Below, in pieces: positions 1 to 8,893 of a stretch of DNA of 64,000 bases (its first letter is position 1; the number at the start of each line of letters is the position of its first letter). The notes under the pieces were generated by a model. The model was given only the letters and a program-made list of their open reading frames with translations, was not told the DNA's origin and ran no database searches. This DNA is from Parvicella sp964387945. Lineage in GTDB: Bacteria > Bacteroidota > Bacteroidia > Flavobacteriales_D > Parvicellaceae. A program made the translations under genes and the position numbers. The stretch covers positions 124,001 through 188,000 of the forward strand of contig CAYLYX010000004.1 of assembly GCA_964387945.1 (NCBI GenBank), written 5' to 3'.

Positions 1-641
1 ATATCGTATCTGGAGATTTTTACTGGATGACGGATATTGATGGTAAGGTATACGTAGCAGCTGTAGACTGCACTGGACATGGTGTGCCAGGTGCTATGGT
101 TAGTATTGTTGGAGCCAATGGTTTGAATCGATGCGTGAAAGAATTTGGTTTGAAGTATCCAGGAGAGATCCTCAACAAATTGAGAGAATTGGTAATCGAG
201 ACATTTAATTCTTCTCATGATGGTGAGGTGAAAGATGGAATGGATATCGCGTTATTGGCAATTGATAAGCAAACGAAGAAGGTGGAATATGCAGGAGCAA
301 ACAACCCATTGTGGATTGCGCATAAGACGACTAAGGAAATGGAAGTGATCAAAGCAGATAAGCAACCCATTGGTAAGTTTGACCATGCCGTTCCGTTTTC
401 TACACACGAGTTGCAACTGGCCGAAGGGGATTGCCTCTATATTTTTACGGATGGTTATGCGGATCAGTTTGGCGGTATGAAAGGCAAGAAGTTGAAGTAT
501 AAGCCTTTCCAAGAGATGTTACTGTCTAACATGCACTTGCCCATGCACGAACAAAAAGATCTGATCGAAGACGCTTTCGTAGAGTGGATGTCTGATTTTG
601 AACAAGTGGATGACGTGTGTGTGATTGGGTTGAGGTTGTAG
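1..641 (+). CDS. SpoIIE-type PP2C phosphatase, C-terminal part (5' end outside window)
   Basis: This is the C-terminal PPM/SpoIIE domain of a serine/threonine phosphatase. The frame is open back to base 3, where it reads IVSGDFYW ahead of the first Met at base 27, so the gene starts before the window and base 27 is not a real start. Visible metal-binding motifs are SGDFYW, DCTGHGVPGAMVS, DGMDIALL, TDGYADQFGG and the terminal DDVCVIGLRL. The same blocks occur in the genes at 22727 and 39030, so this is one of three paralogues. The family dephosphorylates anti-sigma-antagonist or other partner proteins; the partner and the sensor domain are not visible here. Confidence 0.92.
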   Translation, partial: IVSGDFYWMTDIDGKVYVAAVDCTGHGVPGAMVSIVGANGLNRCVKEFGLKYPGEILNKLRELVIETFNSSHDGEVKDGMDIALLAIDKQTKKVEYAGANNPLWIAHKTTKEMEVIKADKQPIGKFDHAVPFSTHELQLAEGDCLYIFTDGYADQFGGMKGKKLKYKPFQEMLLSNMHLPMHEQKDLIEDAFVEWMSDFEQVDDVCVIGLRL

Positions 642-693
642 AGAATCAATTACATTTTTTCTTCTAACATTTGAGGAGGTAGCTTGTAGCCAA

Positions 694-1698
694 TTAAAAA
701 AATCTATAAATAGACTTTGTTGAAACTTTTGATGTCACTTCCTTTATTTCTTCGGGACTTGAGATGCCCAGAATGACTTGTGAAACAATCGGTTTGATGT
801 GAGTGTAGGAATCAAGCTTCACACCATAGATATCTTTTCCAATCTTCTTTTCATTGTCGGTGACCCACTTAAAATCAACCTGATACTTAATCAACTCCTG
901 AGCAATCAATTTGCCTTTTTTTCCAGCACCCCATAGCACCAACTGCTGATTTGGGTCATGATCAATTTTAAGGAAGTACCTTACCTTCATTGGGATAAAT
1001 TGAAGCGGCTGATAGTGCGCCTCTGTTCGTGTAGATCGTTGGGAATGATCTCGCCATAGCAGCGTAACTTCATCTACGGCACAGATCTTAAGTCCGTGCT
1101 GATACATTCTAAATGCCAAGTCGTAATCTTCTGGGTAGTCATCGTTTTCAAAACCTCCAATTTTATCAAAGTCCTCCCGGTGGATCAAAAAATTAGGAGA
1201 GGGGATACTACATTCTCTATAAATCTCATCAAAATTAGAAGACTGAGTTGTCAGGTCGTTTAACCACGCTTCGTACTTTCGATAGCCTTCACCCAATTCG
1301 TTTTTGGAGAAGTACTTGACTTTTCCGATGCAAACGCAGTTTTTACCAACAGTCTTAAGTTCTTGCTGCATCAAAAGCAAACGATTCGGTGTCATTTTGT
1401 CGTCCGCATCCATTCGGGTTATAAACTGACCTGTTGAATGACCGTAAGCTGTTCTCAATGCTGAAATGAGACCTTTTTCATTGTTTTGGAACACTCGAAT
1501 TCTAGAGTCATTGGAGGCATATTCCGCTGCTATCGTATTGCTTTCATCGGTTGAAAAGTCATTGATCAACAATAGTTCCCAGTTGGTATAACGTTGCGGC
1601 AGAATGGATTCGATGCAGTCTCTTAGAAAGCTCCCAGGGTTATAAAAAGGCGTAATGATTGATATTTTGTCAGCACTAGTCTCGGACACCATTATCAT
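694..1698 (-). CDS. Family 2 glycosyltransferase with C-terminal nucleotide-binding-like extension
   Basis: A 334-residue GT-A glycosyltransferase. The N-terminal half shows IITPFYNPG, NDFSTDES and the metal-binding RMDADD block typical of GT2 enzymes that build surface polysaccharides. From about residue 255 a second small domain begins with VLWGAGKKGKLIAQELI, which resembles a glycine-rich Rossmann start, followed by TDNEKKIGKDIYGVKL. This second domain is similar to extensions that bind a nucleotide or sugar nucleotide, but its role here is inference. The gene follows the lptD-like gene on the same strand and overlaps its 3' end by 23 bases, so the two are probably co-transcribed. The acceptor and sugar cannot be told. 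Confidence 0.85.
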   Translation of the reverse strand: MIMVSETSADKISIITPFYNPGSFLRDCIESILPQRYTNWELLLINDFSTDESNTIAAEYASNDSRIRVFQNNEKGLISALRTAYGHSTGQFITRMDADDKMTPNRLLLMQQELKTVGKNCVCIGKVKYFSKNELGEGYRKYEAWLNDLTTQSSNFDEIYRECSIPSPNFLIHREDFDKIGGFENDDYPEDYDLAFRMYQHGLKICAVDEVTLLWRDHSQRSTRTEAHYQPLQFIPMKVRYFLKIDHDPNQQLVLWGAGKKGKLIAQELIKYQVDFKWVTDNEKKIGKDIYGVKLDSYTHIKPIVSQVILGISSPEEIKEVTSKVSTKSIYRFF

Positions 1699-4189
1699 AC
1701 CAGGTTCGTCTTCGCTGAAGCTTTAGATCTTGTAGTAAAGAGGATTTTACATTGATCTGAATGTTGTAACTTTTCATAAAACCAAACGGTACCCAGTTGA
1801 AGGTAAGTTCCCAGCAGTGAAGATCGCGAGTTACTTCAACGGAGGTGTAGCTAAACTTTTTGTTGGTAACGTCATAGTTGGTTTGGAAGCTCATGTTCCA
1901 ATTTTTGGTCACATTCATCTGACCACTCAGATTGATCGTTTGCGTTAGCTGAAATGTGTCTTTTGCTTCGTATTGGAACTTTCGATTGTATTGTAAGTTG
2001 TAACCTAGGTTAAGCGACCAATTCCAAGCCTCGCCAAACTGGATGTAATCGTCTAATTCTTCATTGATTTCTTTGAGTTCTTCTTCTGTTCCCTTGTTAC
2101 TATCTACTTCTTCTTTATTTTTCTTACTTTTTAAGTTAATGCCAAAGGCAAGGTTAGCGGAGGTTACATTAAACAGTTTACCCTCTATATCTTTGGTGAA
2201 CTGATTCATGATGATATTGTTAGAGTCTCTTGCGTAAGGGTCAAATGTAGCGCCAAACCGGGTGTTAAATAGTTTAGCAATATTGGTTCTGCCAGAAATG
2301 TTCAGGTTGTCCCAATTCAGTGAATCTCGCATCAGGTCATAGCCAGAGGAGAAGGTAAGGTTATCCAGCAATTTCTTATAAACGTAAGGATTGTCACCTG
2401 TGGTATCATTGAGGTTGTTTTGCCTCATCTCAAAAGAGTTGATCAGGTTAAAACTTACCTTTCCCGAACTTCCCGTGGGAGTTGATCCATAAATTTGAGC
2501 ATCAAATGGGGTAGCGTATCCCAAAGAACCAATAGAATCCACCACATAACTGTACTGCCAGCCATTATCAGGTCGTAGACTAAAATTCGCGTTGGGTGTG
2601 ATGGTATGACGAACCTTACTTTGTTTCTTCCCTTGCATAAAATCTGCAAACTGGTAAAAACCATAGATTTTAGAGGTAAACGAAGCTGAAAAAGAAGCCC
2701 ACATCGGCATCATAAAATCATTAATTGTGTCCGTAGTAACATCACCTGTCTCCGTATCAAAATATTTTCTGGTTCGGTAGGAATACATCAGGGCATTCGC
2801 ATTTACGGAAGGCGTGAAAGTAATGGCGTTACCAAAGAAAGGAAAACTAGCGGAAGCCGTTGCGGTATGCTTCACTCCATTTCGCATGTTGTCATTTAAC
2901 CTATCTAAATGATTTAAACTCAGCAAAGAATCTGCGATAGTGGTTTCATTCCTTGCGTTGATAATGTAGGTTACACCAATCTTTTCCAGTTGCTTTCTGG
3001 CATTACTTTTTATCGCACTGCTGGTATTGAACCACTTGGCAGGATAAAAACGATTGATGCTATAAGTGACATCTGGTAGGGTAAAGGAAATCACCCCGCT
3101 ATTAGTGTTTTGACTATGACGTAAGTTCACGCTTAAGTTACTCGGCACTTTTCGGAAGGTTTTCCCAAAAGCGATGTTCGAGTTAAACGTATTCGTCAGG
3201 TAGTTTTCTGGTCGAACCACGTTGTTTCCAAAGTCATTTTCATACACACTTCCGGTACCCGCTTTAATGTTGGCTCTAAACGACATGCCGGGGATGCTCT
3301 TGGGGTCTTGTTTGTGGGTCCACTCCACCAAAAAGTCTGTTTTTTCGGAATAATCGTCAAATTCTTTCTCGCCTGTTTTTGTCTTTCGAAAAGTGAGTTT
3401 TAAGTTTCCGCTGTACTTGTAGCGTTTGGTGTAATTGGTTGTATTGTAAAGTGCCCAGCTCCCTTTGGTATAAATATCTCCAGTAATAGCGGTAGACAGT
3501 TGTTCGTTTTTGAATTTATGATAGTATCCTCCATTGGCCAGAAAAAAACCAAGCGAAGATTCCCCATACGTAGGAAGGATGATTCCATTGGATCCTTTCT
3601 TTTGATTGGGCAAAAAAGCAAAAGGCAGTCCCAAAGGGGTCGGAATATCCGCAACGTAGAGGTTAATTGGTCCAGAAATAATCTTGTCATCTGGAATGAT
3701 GATCGCTTTTCGCAATTTAAAATAATAATGAGGATGATCTAGGTCACAGGTGGTGTACAAAGCCGTGTCAATGTGTATTTCACCGTTGTTTTGCCGTTTT
3801 ACTTTATTACCATGCACGTAGCCTTCGCCTTCTTGTAACTTCACATGATAGGTAATACCTCTTTTCGTTTCGAAATTAAACTTCAAACTATCAGCCTCTG
3901 TGCTGGTTTCTCCATCCGAAAGAACGGGGATACCTCTTTTGTTGCCGGCAGAATCCAAGCAGTATTTTGCCGTAACATTTTTGGTTTTGAAATCAAATTC
4001 AATAAAACATGCATCCAAAGAGTATTCGCCATAGTCAATGTGCGCGTTCTCATACAAGTAAGCTTTTTCTTTTTTTAAATTAAGGATCATCGAGTCCTCC
4101 GCTGTATAGTTTACAGGCGTTTCCAACTGAGAAATAGTGTCTTGTCCGTAGCCGTTAATAAACAGCATTATTAACATCAAAACGGGCAT
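1676..4189 (-). CDS. lptD: LptD-like LPS assembly outer-membrane protein
   Basis: A large outer-membrane protein of about 837 residues. The N-terminal part holds an OstA-like region (LKKEKAYLYENAHIDYG, then YTTCDLDHPHYYFK and PIPLGLPFAFLPNQ-type text near the domain junction), and the rest is rich in alternating aromatic strands ending in an amphipathic C-terminus, as expected for the LptD barrel that inserts LPS into the outer leaflet. I chose the ATG at 4189, which starts a short hydrophobic signal (MPVLMLIMLFINGYGQ). The frame runs on to a TTG at 4294, but that would overlap the divergent amidase gene. It neighbours other envelope genes. Family assignment is good; the precise start is less sure. 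Confidence 0.8.
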   Translation of the reverse strand: MPVLMLIMLFINGYGQDTISQLETPVNYTAEDSMILNLKKEKAYLYENAHIDYGEYSLDACFIEFDFKTKNVTAKYCLDSAGNKRGIPVLSDGETSTEADSLKFNFETKRGITYHVKLQEGEGYVHGNKVKRQNNGEIHIDTALYTTCDLDHPHYYFKLRKAIIIPDDKIISGPINLYVADIPTPLGLPFAFLPNQKKGSNGIILPTYGESSLGFFLANGGYYHKFKNEQLSTAITGDIYTKGSWALYNTTNYTKRYKYSGNLKLTFRKTKTGEKEFDDYSEKTDFLVEWTHKQDPKSIPGMSFRANIKAGTGSVYENDFGNNVVRPENYLTNTFNSNIAFGKTFRKVPSNLSVNLRHSQNTNSGVISFTLPDVTYSINRFYPAKWFNTSSAIKSNARKQLEKIGVTYIINARNETTIADSLLSLNHLDRLNDNMRNGVKHTATASASFPFFGNAITFTPSVNANALMYSYRTRKYFDTETGDVTTDTINDFMMPMWASFSASFTSKIYGFYQFADFMQGKKQSKVRHTITPNANFSLRPDNGWQYSYVVDSIGSLGYATPFDAQIYGSTPTGSSGKVSFNLINSFEMRQNNLNDTTGDNPYVYKKLLDNLTFSSGYDLMRDSLNWDNLNISGRTNIAKLFNTRFGATFDPYARDSNNIIMNQFTKDIEGKLFNVTSANLAFGINLKSKKNKEEVDSNKGTEEELKEINEELDDYIQFGEAWNWSLNLGYNLQYNRKFQYEAKDTFQLTQTINLSGQMNVTKNWNMSFQTNYDVTNKKFSYTSVEVTRDLHCWELTFNWVPFGFMKSYNIQINVKSSLLQDLKLQRRRTWYDNGVRD

Positions 4190-4230
4190 AACTCTAATAC
4201 CTTTGTTTAGAATTGATGTAAGTAAGGCAC

Positions 4231-4238
4231 TATTTTTG
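4231..4238 (+). promoter_or_regulatory. -7 promoter element for the amidase gene
   Basis: TATTTTTG matches the Bacteroidota -7 consensus TAnnTTTG and lies 48 bases before the amidase ATG, in the gap between divergent envelope genes. No convincing -33 TTG at the usual 17-23 base spacing is seen. Confidence 0.45.
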
Positions 4239-4286
4239 AACCTTGTATATTGTGATGTGCTAAATACTGGCAAAACAATATGAAAA

Positions 4287-5441
4287 ATGAGCAACGCAAA
4301 AGTAAAATATTATCCTGAGAAACGAGTTTTCAAACAACTTGTTGTTTGTTTGATGCTTGGATTAATGACAGGTTCTGTTTTCGGACAGACAGGTCTTGGT
4401 GTTAAGACCGTAGTGATAGACCCCGGTCACGGAGGAAAGGATCCCGGTGCAGTGGGAGGTTCTGATGTGTATGAAAAAACTGTAGTATTGAAGGTAGGAT
4501 TGCTTCTAGGGAACAAGATTAAAGCCGCCTATCCGGATGTTAAGGTGATTTATACACGAGACAAGGACGAATTTATCGGATTGGCAGATAGAGCGTCCAT
4601 TGCCAACAAGGCAGGAGCAGATTTGTTTATTTCACTGCATTGTAACGCAGCAGGAAATACTTCAGCAAAAGGGTTGGAGTCCTGGGTGTTGGGGTTACAC
4701 AAGTCCGCAGCATCGCTAGAAGTGGCAAAAAAAGAAAACAACGCCATCTTAATGGAAGATGGGCATGAAAGCACTTATGAAGATTTTGATCCGAATGACC
4801 CAGATGCTTACATCGCGTTGGCAATGCGACAAAACGCTTTTTTAGATCAATCGTTGGTATTTGCGGATTTTGTCCAAAAGAACTGTGTAGATGATCTAAA
4901 GCGACACAACAGAGGCGTGAAGCAAGCAGGTTTTGTGGTGTTGTACCGAGCTACCATGCCATCGGTTTTGGTGGAGTTAGGTTTTCTTTCCCATAAAGAT
5001 GAAGAGGTATTTCTGGCTAGCGCTGAGGGACAAGAAAGCTTAGCTTCTGAGCTTTTTGATGCGTTTGTTTCGTACAAAGAGCACAAAGAAAAGGTAGATG
5101 GATTGAGTGATGAACCTTATGTTCCACCCGTGGATATTAAAGAGGACGAGCCCAAGGAAGTTGTTACGCCAGACAATTCCGGAGTTATATTTAAAGTACA
5201 AATTGCGACATCCAGTTTGAACTTACCTACCAAACCAGAGAACTTTAAGGGGATGTCTGACGTAGAAATGGTGCCATCTGGTAAATGGTTTAAGTACTTT
5301 GTAGGAAGCTATAAAACCATTGATGAGGCGAAGGCACGACAGCAAGAGGTGCAGGAAAAAGGGTACGATACAGCTTTTATTGTAGCCTACGAAGATGGAA
5401 AGAAGATTAGTGTGAGTGATGCTGTGAATAAAATGAATTGA
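4287..5441 (+). CDS. N-acetylmuramoyl-L-alanine amidase with C-terminal SPOR-like domain
   Basis: A 384-residue secreted amidase (Amidase_3 fold) that cleaves the bond between MurNAc and the stem peptide. A signal peptide ends near VFGQT (residue 35). The zinc-ligand motifs are VVIDPGHGGKDPGA (His), then YEKTVVLKV (Glu), ISLHCNAA (His) and the catalytic VLVELGFLSHKDE (Glu). After a proline/acid linker (about 275-295) a C-terminal segment starting FKVQIATS and containing KYFVGSYKTIDEAKA resembles a SPOR domain, which would target denuded glycan at the septum. It is followed after 38 bases by the MCE gene. The type and order of domains are those of Bacteroidota cell-separation amidases. Confidence 0.93.
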   Translation: MSNAKVKYYPEKRVFKQLVVCLMLGLMTGSVFGQTGLGVKTVVIDPGHGGKDPGAVGGSDVYEKTVVLKVGLLLGNKIKAAYPDVKVIYTRDKDEFIGLADRASIANKAGADLFISLHCNAAGNTSAKGLESWVLGLHKSAASLEVAKKENNAILMEDGHESTYEDFDPNDPDAYIALAMRQNAFLDQSLVFADFVQKNCVDDLKRHNRGVKQAGFVVLYRATMPSVLVELGFLSHKDEEVFLASAEGQESLASELFDAFVSYKEHKEKVDGLSDEPYVPPVDIKEDEPKEVVTPDNSGVIFKVQIATSSLNLPTKPENFKGMSDVEMVPSGKWFKYFVGSYKTIDEAKARQQEVQEKGYDTAFIVAYEDGKKISVSDAVNKMN

Positions 5442-5447
5442 GAACCA

Positions 5448-5468
5448 TTCACAACCAGCGGTTGTGAA
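5448..5468 (+). other. Perfect 9-bp hairpin between amidase and MCE genes
   Basis: TTCACAACC and GGTTGTGAA pair fully around a three-base loop (AGC). No T-run follows, so it is not a classical terminator; it could act in mRNA processing or attenuation between the two genes. Confidence 0.5.
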
Positions 5469-5479
5469 AACCTATAACT

Positions 5480-6535
5480 ATGAAGATAAGAAAGGAATTT
5501 ATTGTTGGTATTTTTTCTGCTGCCGGAATTATCGCCTTGATATTAGGTTTTTTCTATTTGAAGGGAGAGTCTTTTTTTGGGGATAAAACAGAGTATTACG
5601 TTATCTATGAAAATGCAGATGGACTACAGTCTGGTAATGCTGTTAAGTTAAATGGTGTACAAGTTGGAAAAGTGGTTTCCGTAGGGTTAAACCCAAAGGA
5701 TGAATCGTCAACACTGATCAAATTTGCAATTACTAATCCTGACGTCCAACTCCCTCAGGGAACGATTGCTGAAATGAAAGGAGATATCCTTGGAACAGTT
5801 ACGCTCAATATTATTTTTCCAGCAGATTCCATTCGCAATGGAAAATTTCACGATACGGGAGATACCTTGAATGCGCAGATTGCAGAGGATATCCAAAAAA
5901 CCATTGAGAAGAAGTTTGATCCGTTGATGGCTAAAATCAATGATTTGATTGGTACAGCAGATGGAGCAATTGGTACCATCGAAGCCATTTTTGGTGATAA
6001 CGAAGGAAACCTGAACGCTACGTTTGAGAAGTTGAATAAGTCCATGACGAACTTCCAGCACATTGCACAGAATTTGGATTCGCTGACGCATGTGTTGAAC
6101 AACAGCAAGTACATGATTACTTCTACGGTAGCCAATATCAATTCAATTACCTCCAATCTGAAAGAAAGCAACGATGAGATTACATCGATGATTTCTAACA
6201 TCAATACGGTTTCAGGTAATTTAGCTAAGATAGACCTGCAACCTACGATAGATAAGGCAAACATGGCTTTGTCAGAAGTTACCTTGATCCTGGATGAAAT
6301 TAAAAACGGAGACGGAACATTGACGAAACTGATGCAAGATAGTGTGTTGTATGACAACGTGAATGAAATGCTGGATGAGGCAACGATGTTAATCAATAAC
6401 ATTATGACGCATCCTAACCGTTACCTACAGTTCTCTGTTTTTGGAGGGAAGGATAAAGGAGCTAAGCTTCCACATGAAGACGAGAAACGTCTGAAGGAGT
6501 TTGCGAAGGATTCACTCCGAGAATGGTATCCCTAA
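5480..6535 (+). CDS. MCE/MlaD-family lipid-transport protein
   Basis: A 351-residue protein with one N-terminal membrane anchor (IVGIFSAAGIIALILGFFYL, residues 8-27) followed by an MCE domain (about 36-115; YYVIYENADGLQSGNAVKLNGVQVGKV and the later PQGTIAEMKGDILGTVTLNI block). The rest is long helical, coiled-coil-like sequence with repeated asparagine/serine-rich heptads up to about residue 290. MCE proteins form hexameric rings that carry phospholipids across the periplasm. The ATPase and permease partners (MlaE/MlaF) are not adjacent here. It lies 38 bases after the amidase and is closed by a clear terminator, so the two genes may form an operon. Confidence 0.9.
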   Translation: MKIRKEFIVGIFSAAGIIALILGFFYLKGESFFGDKTEYYVIYENADGLQSGNAVKLNGVQVGKVVSVGLNPKDESSTLIKFAITNPDVQLPQGTIAEMKGDILGTVTLNIIFPADSIRNGKFHDTGDTLNAQIAEDIQKTIEKKFDPLMAKINDLIGTADGAIGTIEAIFGDNEGNLNATFEKLNKSMTNFQHIAQNLDSLTHVLNNSKYMITSTVANINSITSNLKESNDEITSMISNINTVSGNLAKIDLQPTIDKANMALSEVTLILDEIKNGDGTLTKLMQDSVLYDNVNEMLDEATMLINNIMTHPNRYLQFSVFGGKDKGAKLPHEDEKRLKEFAKDSLREWYP

Positions 6536-6560
6536 TTTAGAATGATTTTGAATAAGAACG

Positions 6561-6586
6561 AAAGGCGGTGTTTTACCGCCTTTTTT
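6561..6586 (+). terminator. Rho-independent terminator after MCE gene
   Basis: AAAGGCGGT and ACCGCCTTT form a perfect 9-bp stem around GTTTT, followed by a T-run. It ends the amidase-MCE unit. Confidence 0.88.
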
Positions 6587-6661
6587 GGTGAAAAAGTACT
6601 GGAAACCAAAGGTTAATTTTTAAATCTTTGTTTTCTTTGTGAATAAGTAAAATTCGAATAA

Positions 6662-7996
6662 ATGGGCATTGGAAGTATAATATTTATCGTGTTGTTTTTG
6701 GGAGCAATGACCTTTTTTGCTCTTCAGGTTAAGCGTATTGCCGGAAACATAAAAATGGGAAAACCTGTTGACCGCTCGGATAACTTTTCAGAGCGATTAA
6801 AAACAATGACTCTGGTCGCTTTTGGACAGAAAAAGATGTTTCAACGCCCGATTCCTGCGCTACTGCACTTTTTCATTTATGCAGCATTCGTCATAACGCA
6901 GATTGAGTTGATAGAGATCATCGTAGACGGTGTGACAGGTAAGCACAGGGTATTTATGGAGTCATTGGGAGGTTTTTACACTTTCATGATCTCCTTGATT
7001 GAGATTTTGTCGCTATTGGCTTTGATTGCTACATTCTCCTTTTTGGCAAGAAGAAATTTATTGAAAATCCCCCGTTTTCACATGAGTGAAATGACCGGCT
7101 GGCCTAAGTTGGATGGTAACATCATTCTATATCTTGAGTTTTTGCTCGTGATGTTCATTTTTACAATGAATGGAGCGGATGAGGCACTGCACCTAAGAGG
7201 GGAGAGTCACGCTGCCGGATCGGGAGGACTGGGCTTCACGGTTTCGAGTATACTTGGTCCTACCATTTTTGGCGGAATGGAAACAGGAACATTAGAATTA
7301 TTGGAACGCATCGGTTGGTGGGGACATATTGTTATCGTTTTGGCATTCATGTGTTACCTTCCGTTTTCAAAGCACTTTCACATCTTTTTGGCATTCCCTA
7401 ACACGTTTTACTCTAACCTTAAGAGCAAAGGACAGTTTACCAATTTGGCAAGTGTGAAGAGTGAAGTAGAGAAGATGTTTGATCCCAACTTTGATCCTTA
7501 CGCAGCTCCAGCAGAGGGAGAAGTTGCAGCTCCAGAACGCTTTGGAGCCAAGGATGTCGTGGACTTGACCTGGAAGCAGTTAATGGACAGTTACACTTGT
7601 ACAGAGTGTGGTAGATGTACTTCTGCATGTCCTGCAAATCAGACAGGGAAAAAATTATCTCCAAGAAAGATCATGATGGACACGCGCGATCGTCTGGAGG
7701 AATTATCAGCACACCGAAAAAAGAATGGAAAAGACGCTGAAGATGGAAAGTCACTGCTGTTTGATTACATTTCTGAAGAAGAACTTTGGGCGTGTACAAG
7801 TTGTAATGCCTGTGTACAGGAATGTCCGGTAAACATTGATCCACTAGGCATTATTGTGGACCTCAGAAGGTATTTAGTGATGGAAGAATCAAAAGTGCCA
7901 TCTGAACTAGCGGGAATGCTGACCAATATTCAAAATAACGGTGCACCCTGGCAGTTTGCGCAGAGTGATCGTTTGAACTGGGCCAAAGAGGATTAA
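6662..7996 (+). CDS. Membrane-bound (Fe-S)-binding oxidoreductase subunit
   Basis: A 444-residue fusion of an N-terminal cytochrome-b/HdrE-like membrane region (several helices between residues 5 and 260) and a cytosolic domain with two [4Fe-4S] ferredoxin motifs: CTECGRCTSACPANQTGK near residue 317 and CTSCNACVQECPVNID near 378. With the cysteine-rich protein encoded next (8078) it matches the split HdrD/GlpC-like electron-transfer pair common in Bacteroidota. It presumably passes electrons between a soluble donor and the quinone pool; the substrate is not evident. A 350-residue gap between membrane and cluster motifs has no other recognised domain. The start follows no obvious ribosome binding site. 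Confidence 0.85.
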   Translation: MGIGSIIFIVLFLGAMTFFALQVKRIAGNIKMGKPVDRSDNFSERLKTMTLVAFGQKKMFQRPIPALLHFFIYAAFVITQIELIEIIVDGVTGKHRVFMESLGGFYTFMISLIEILSLLALIATFSFLARRNLLKIPRFHMSEMTGWPKLDGNIILYLEFLLVMFIFTMNGADEALHLRGESHAAGSGGLGFTVSSILGPTIFGGMETGTLELLERIGWWGHIVIVLAFMCYLPFSKHFHIFLAFPNTFYSNLKSKGQFTNLASVKSEVEKMFDPNFDPYAAPAEGEVAAPERFGAKDVVDLTWKQLMDSYTCTECGRCTSACPANQTGKKLSPRKIMMDTRDRLEELSAHRKKNGKDAEDGKSLLFDYISEEELWACTSCNACVQECPVNIDPLGIIVDLRRYLVMEESKVPSELAGMLTNIQNNGAPWQFAQSDRLNWAKED

Positions 7997-8077
7997 TTTT
8001 AATTGATGAAAGAATAAAGCGTTTGTCTTTTGGTCGTTTATTAAGTTTCAAAAGTCAAGCGTCAAATAAATAAGCAT

Positions 8078-8872
8078 ATGTCAGATTTATTAAAAGTACC
8101 TACAGTAGCAGAAATGGCCATGGCCGGAGAAACTCCCGAAATTCTTTTTTGGGTAGGTTGTGCAGGAAGCTTTGACGATAGAGCCAAAAAGATCACGAAA
8201 GCTGTAGTTAAAATATTAAACAATTGCGGAGTGAAATTCGCTGTTCTGGGAACAGAAGAATCGTGTACCGGAGATCCTGCAAAGAGAGCTGGAAATGAGT
8301 TTGACTTCATGATGGCTGCGATGCAGAATATTCAGGTGCTGAATGGGTATGAGATTAAGAAAATTGTGACGGCTTGTCCGCATTGTTTTAATACACTGAA
8401 AAACGAGTATCCGGAGTTGGGTGGCAATTATGACGTGATTCATCATACGCAGTTGATCAATGGACTGCTGAAAGAAGGACGTTTGAAAATTGCCGGAGGT
8501 GGAGATTTCAAAGGAAAGAAAATTACCTTCCATGATCCTTGCTACTTAGGTAGAGCTAACGATGTGTACGAAGCACCTAGAGATGTATTGCAAAAGCTGG
8601 ATAGTGAGCTGGTTGAAATGAAACGTTGCAAGACCAAAGGTCTTTGCTGTGGAGCTGGTGGAGCGCAGATGTTTAAAGAAGCAGAGAAAGGAAACAAAGA
8701 GGTGAATGTAGAACGAACTGAAGATGTCCTAGAAGTAAAGCCGAACTTTGTGGCAACGGGATGTCCTTTCTGCAATACAATGATGACAGACGGTGTAAAG
8801 CACTTTGAGAAAGAAAACGACATTCAGGTAATGGATGTGGCCGAACTCATTGCAAACGCTGCAGATTTGTAA
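8078..8872 (+). CDS. Cysteine-rich (CCG domain) Fe-S oxidoreductase subunit
   Basis: A 264-residue soluble protein with two cysteine-rich CCG-type domains of the heterodisulfide reductase subunit D / glycolate oxidase subunit F family. Visible motifs are FWVGCAGSFDDRA, TACPHCFNTLKNEYPE, FHDPCYLGR, GLCCGAGGAQMF and ATGCPFCNTMMTDG. These cysteines normally hold a non-cubane or [4Fe-4S] cluster that does the redox chemistry. It is the partner of the membrane ferredoxin protein encoded 81 bases upstream, with which it probably forms one complex. Function of the complex is inferred from the family; no substrate-specific dehydrogenase gene lies nearby. Confidence 0.88.
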   Translation: MSDLLKVPTVAEMAMAGETPEILFWVGCAGSFDDRAKKITKAVVKILNNCGVKFAVLGTEESCTGDPAKRAGNEFDFMMAAMQNIQVLNGYEIKKIVTACPHCFNTLKNEYPELGGNYDVIHHTQLINGLLKEGRLKIAGGGDFKGKKITFHDPCYLGRANDVYEAPRDVLQKLDSELVEMKRCKTKGLCCGAGGAQMFKEAEKGNKEVNVERTEDVLEVKPNFVATGCPFCNTMMTDGVKHFEKENDIQVMDVAELIANAADL

Positions 8873-8881
8873 GTTCTTTGG

Positions 8882-8889
8882 TAACTTTA
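8882..8889 (+). promoter_or_regulatory. -7-like element giving a possible leaderless start
   Basis: TAACTTTA differs from TAnnTTTG at the last base and ends 4 bases before the ATG at 8894. The spacing equals that at dnaB and uvrB, so transcription would begin at or next to the start codon. Confidence 0.35.
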
Positions 8890-8893
8890 CCCT

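Noticed and set aside
252..649. Minus-strand frames inside the SpoIIE domain
   Set aside because: They are shadows of a clearly conserved phosphatase domain and have no own family pattern.
4190..4294. Extension of the lptD-like frame to a TTG at 4294
   Set aside because: It would overlap the divergent amidase start and put 35 residues before the hydrophobic signal; the ATG at 4189 fits better.
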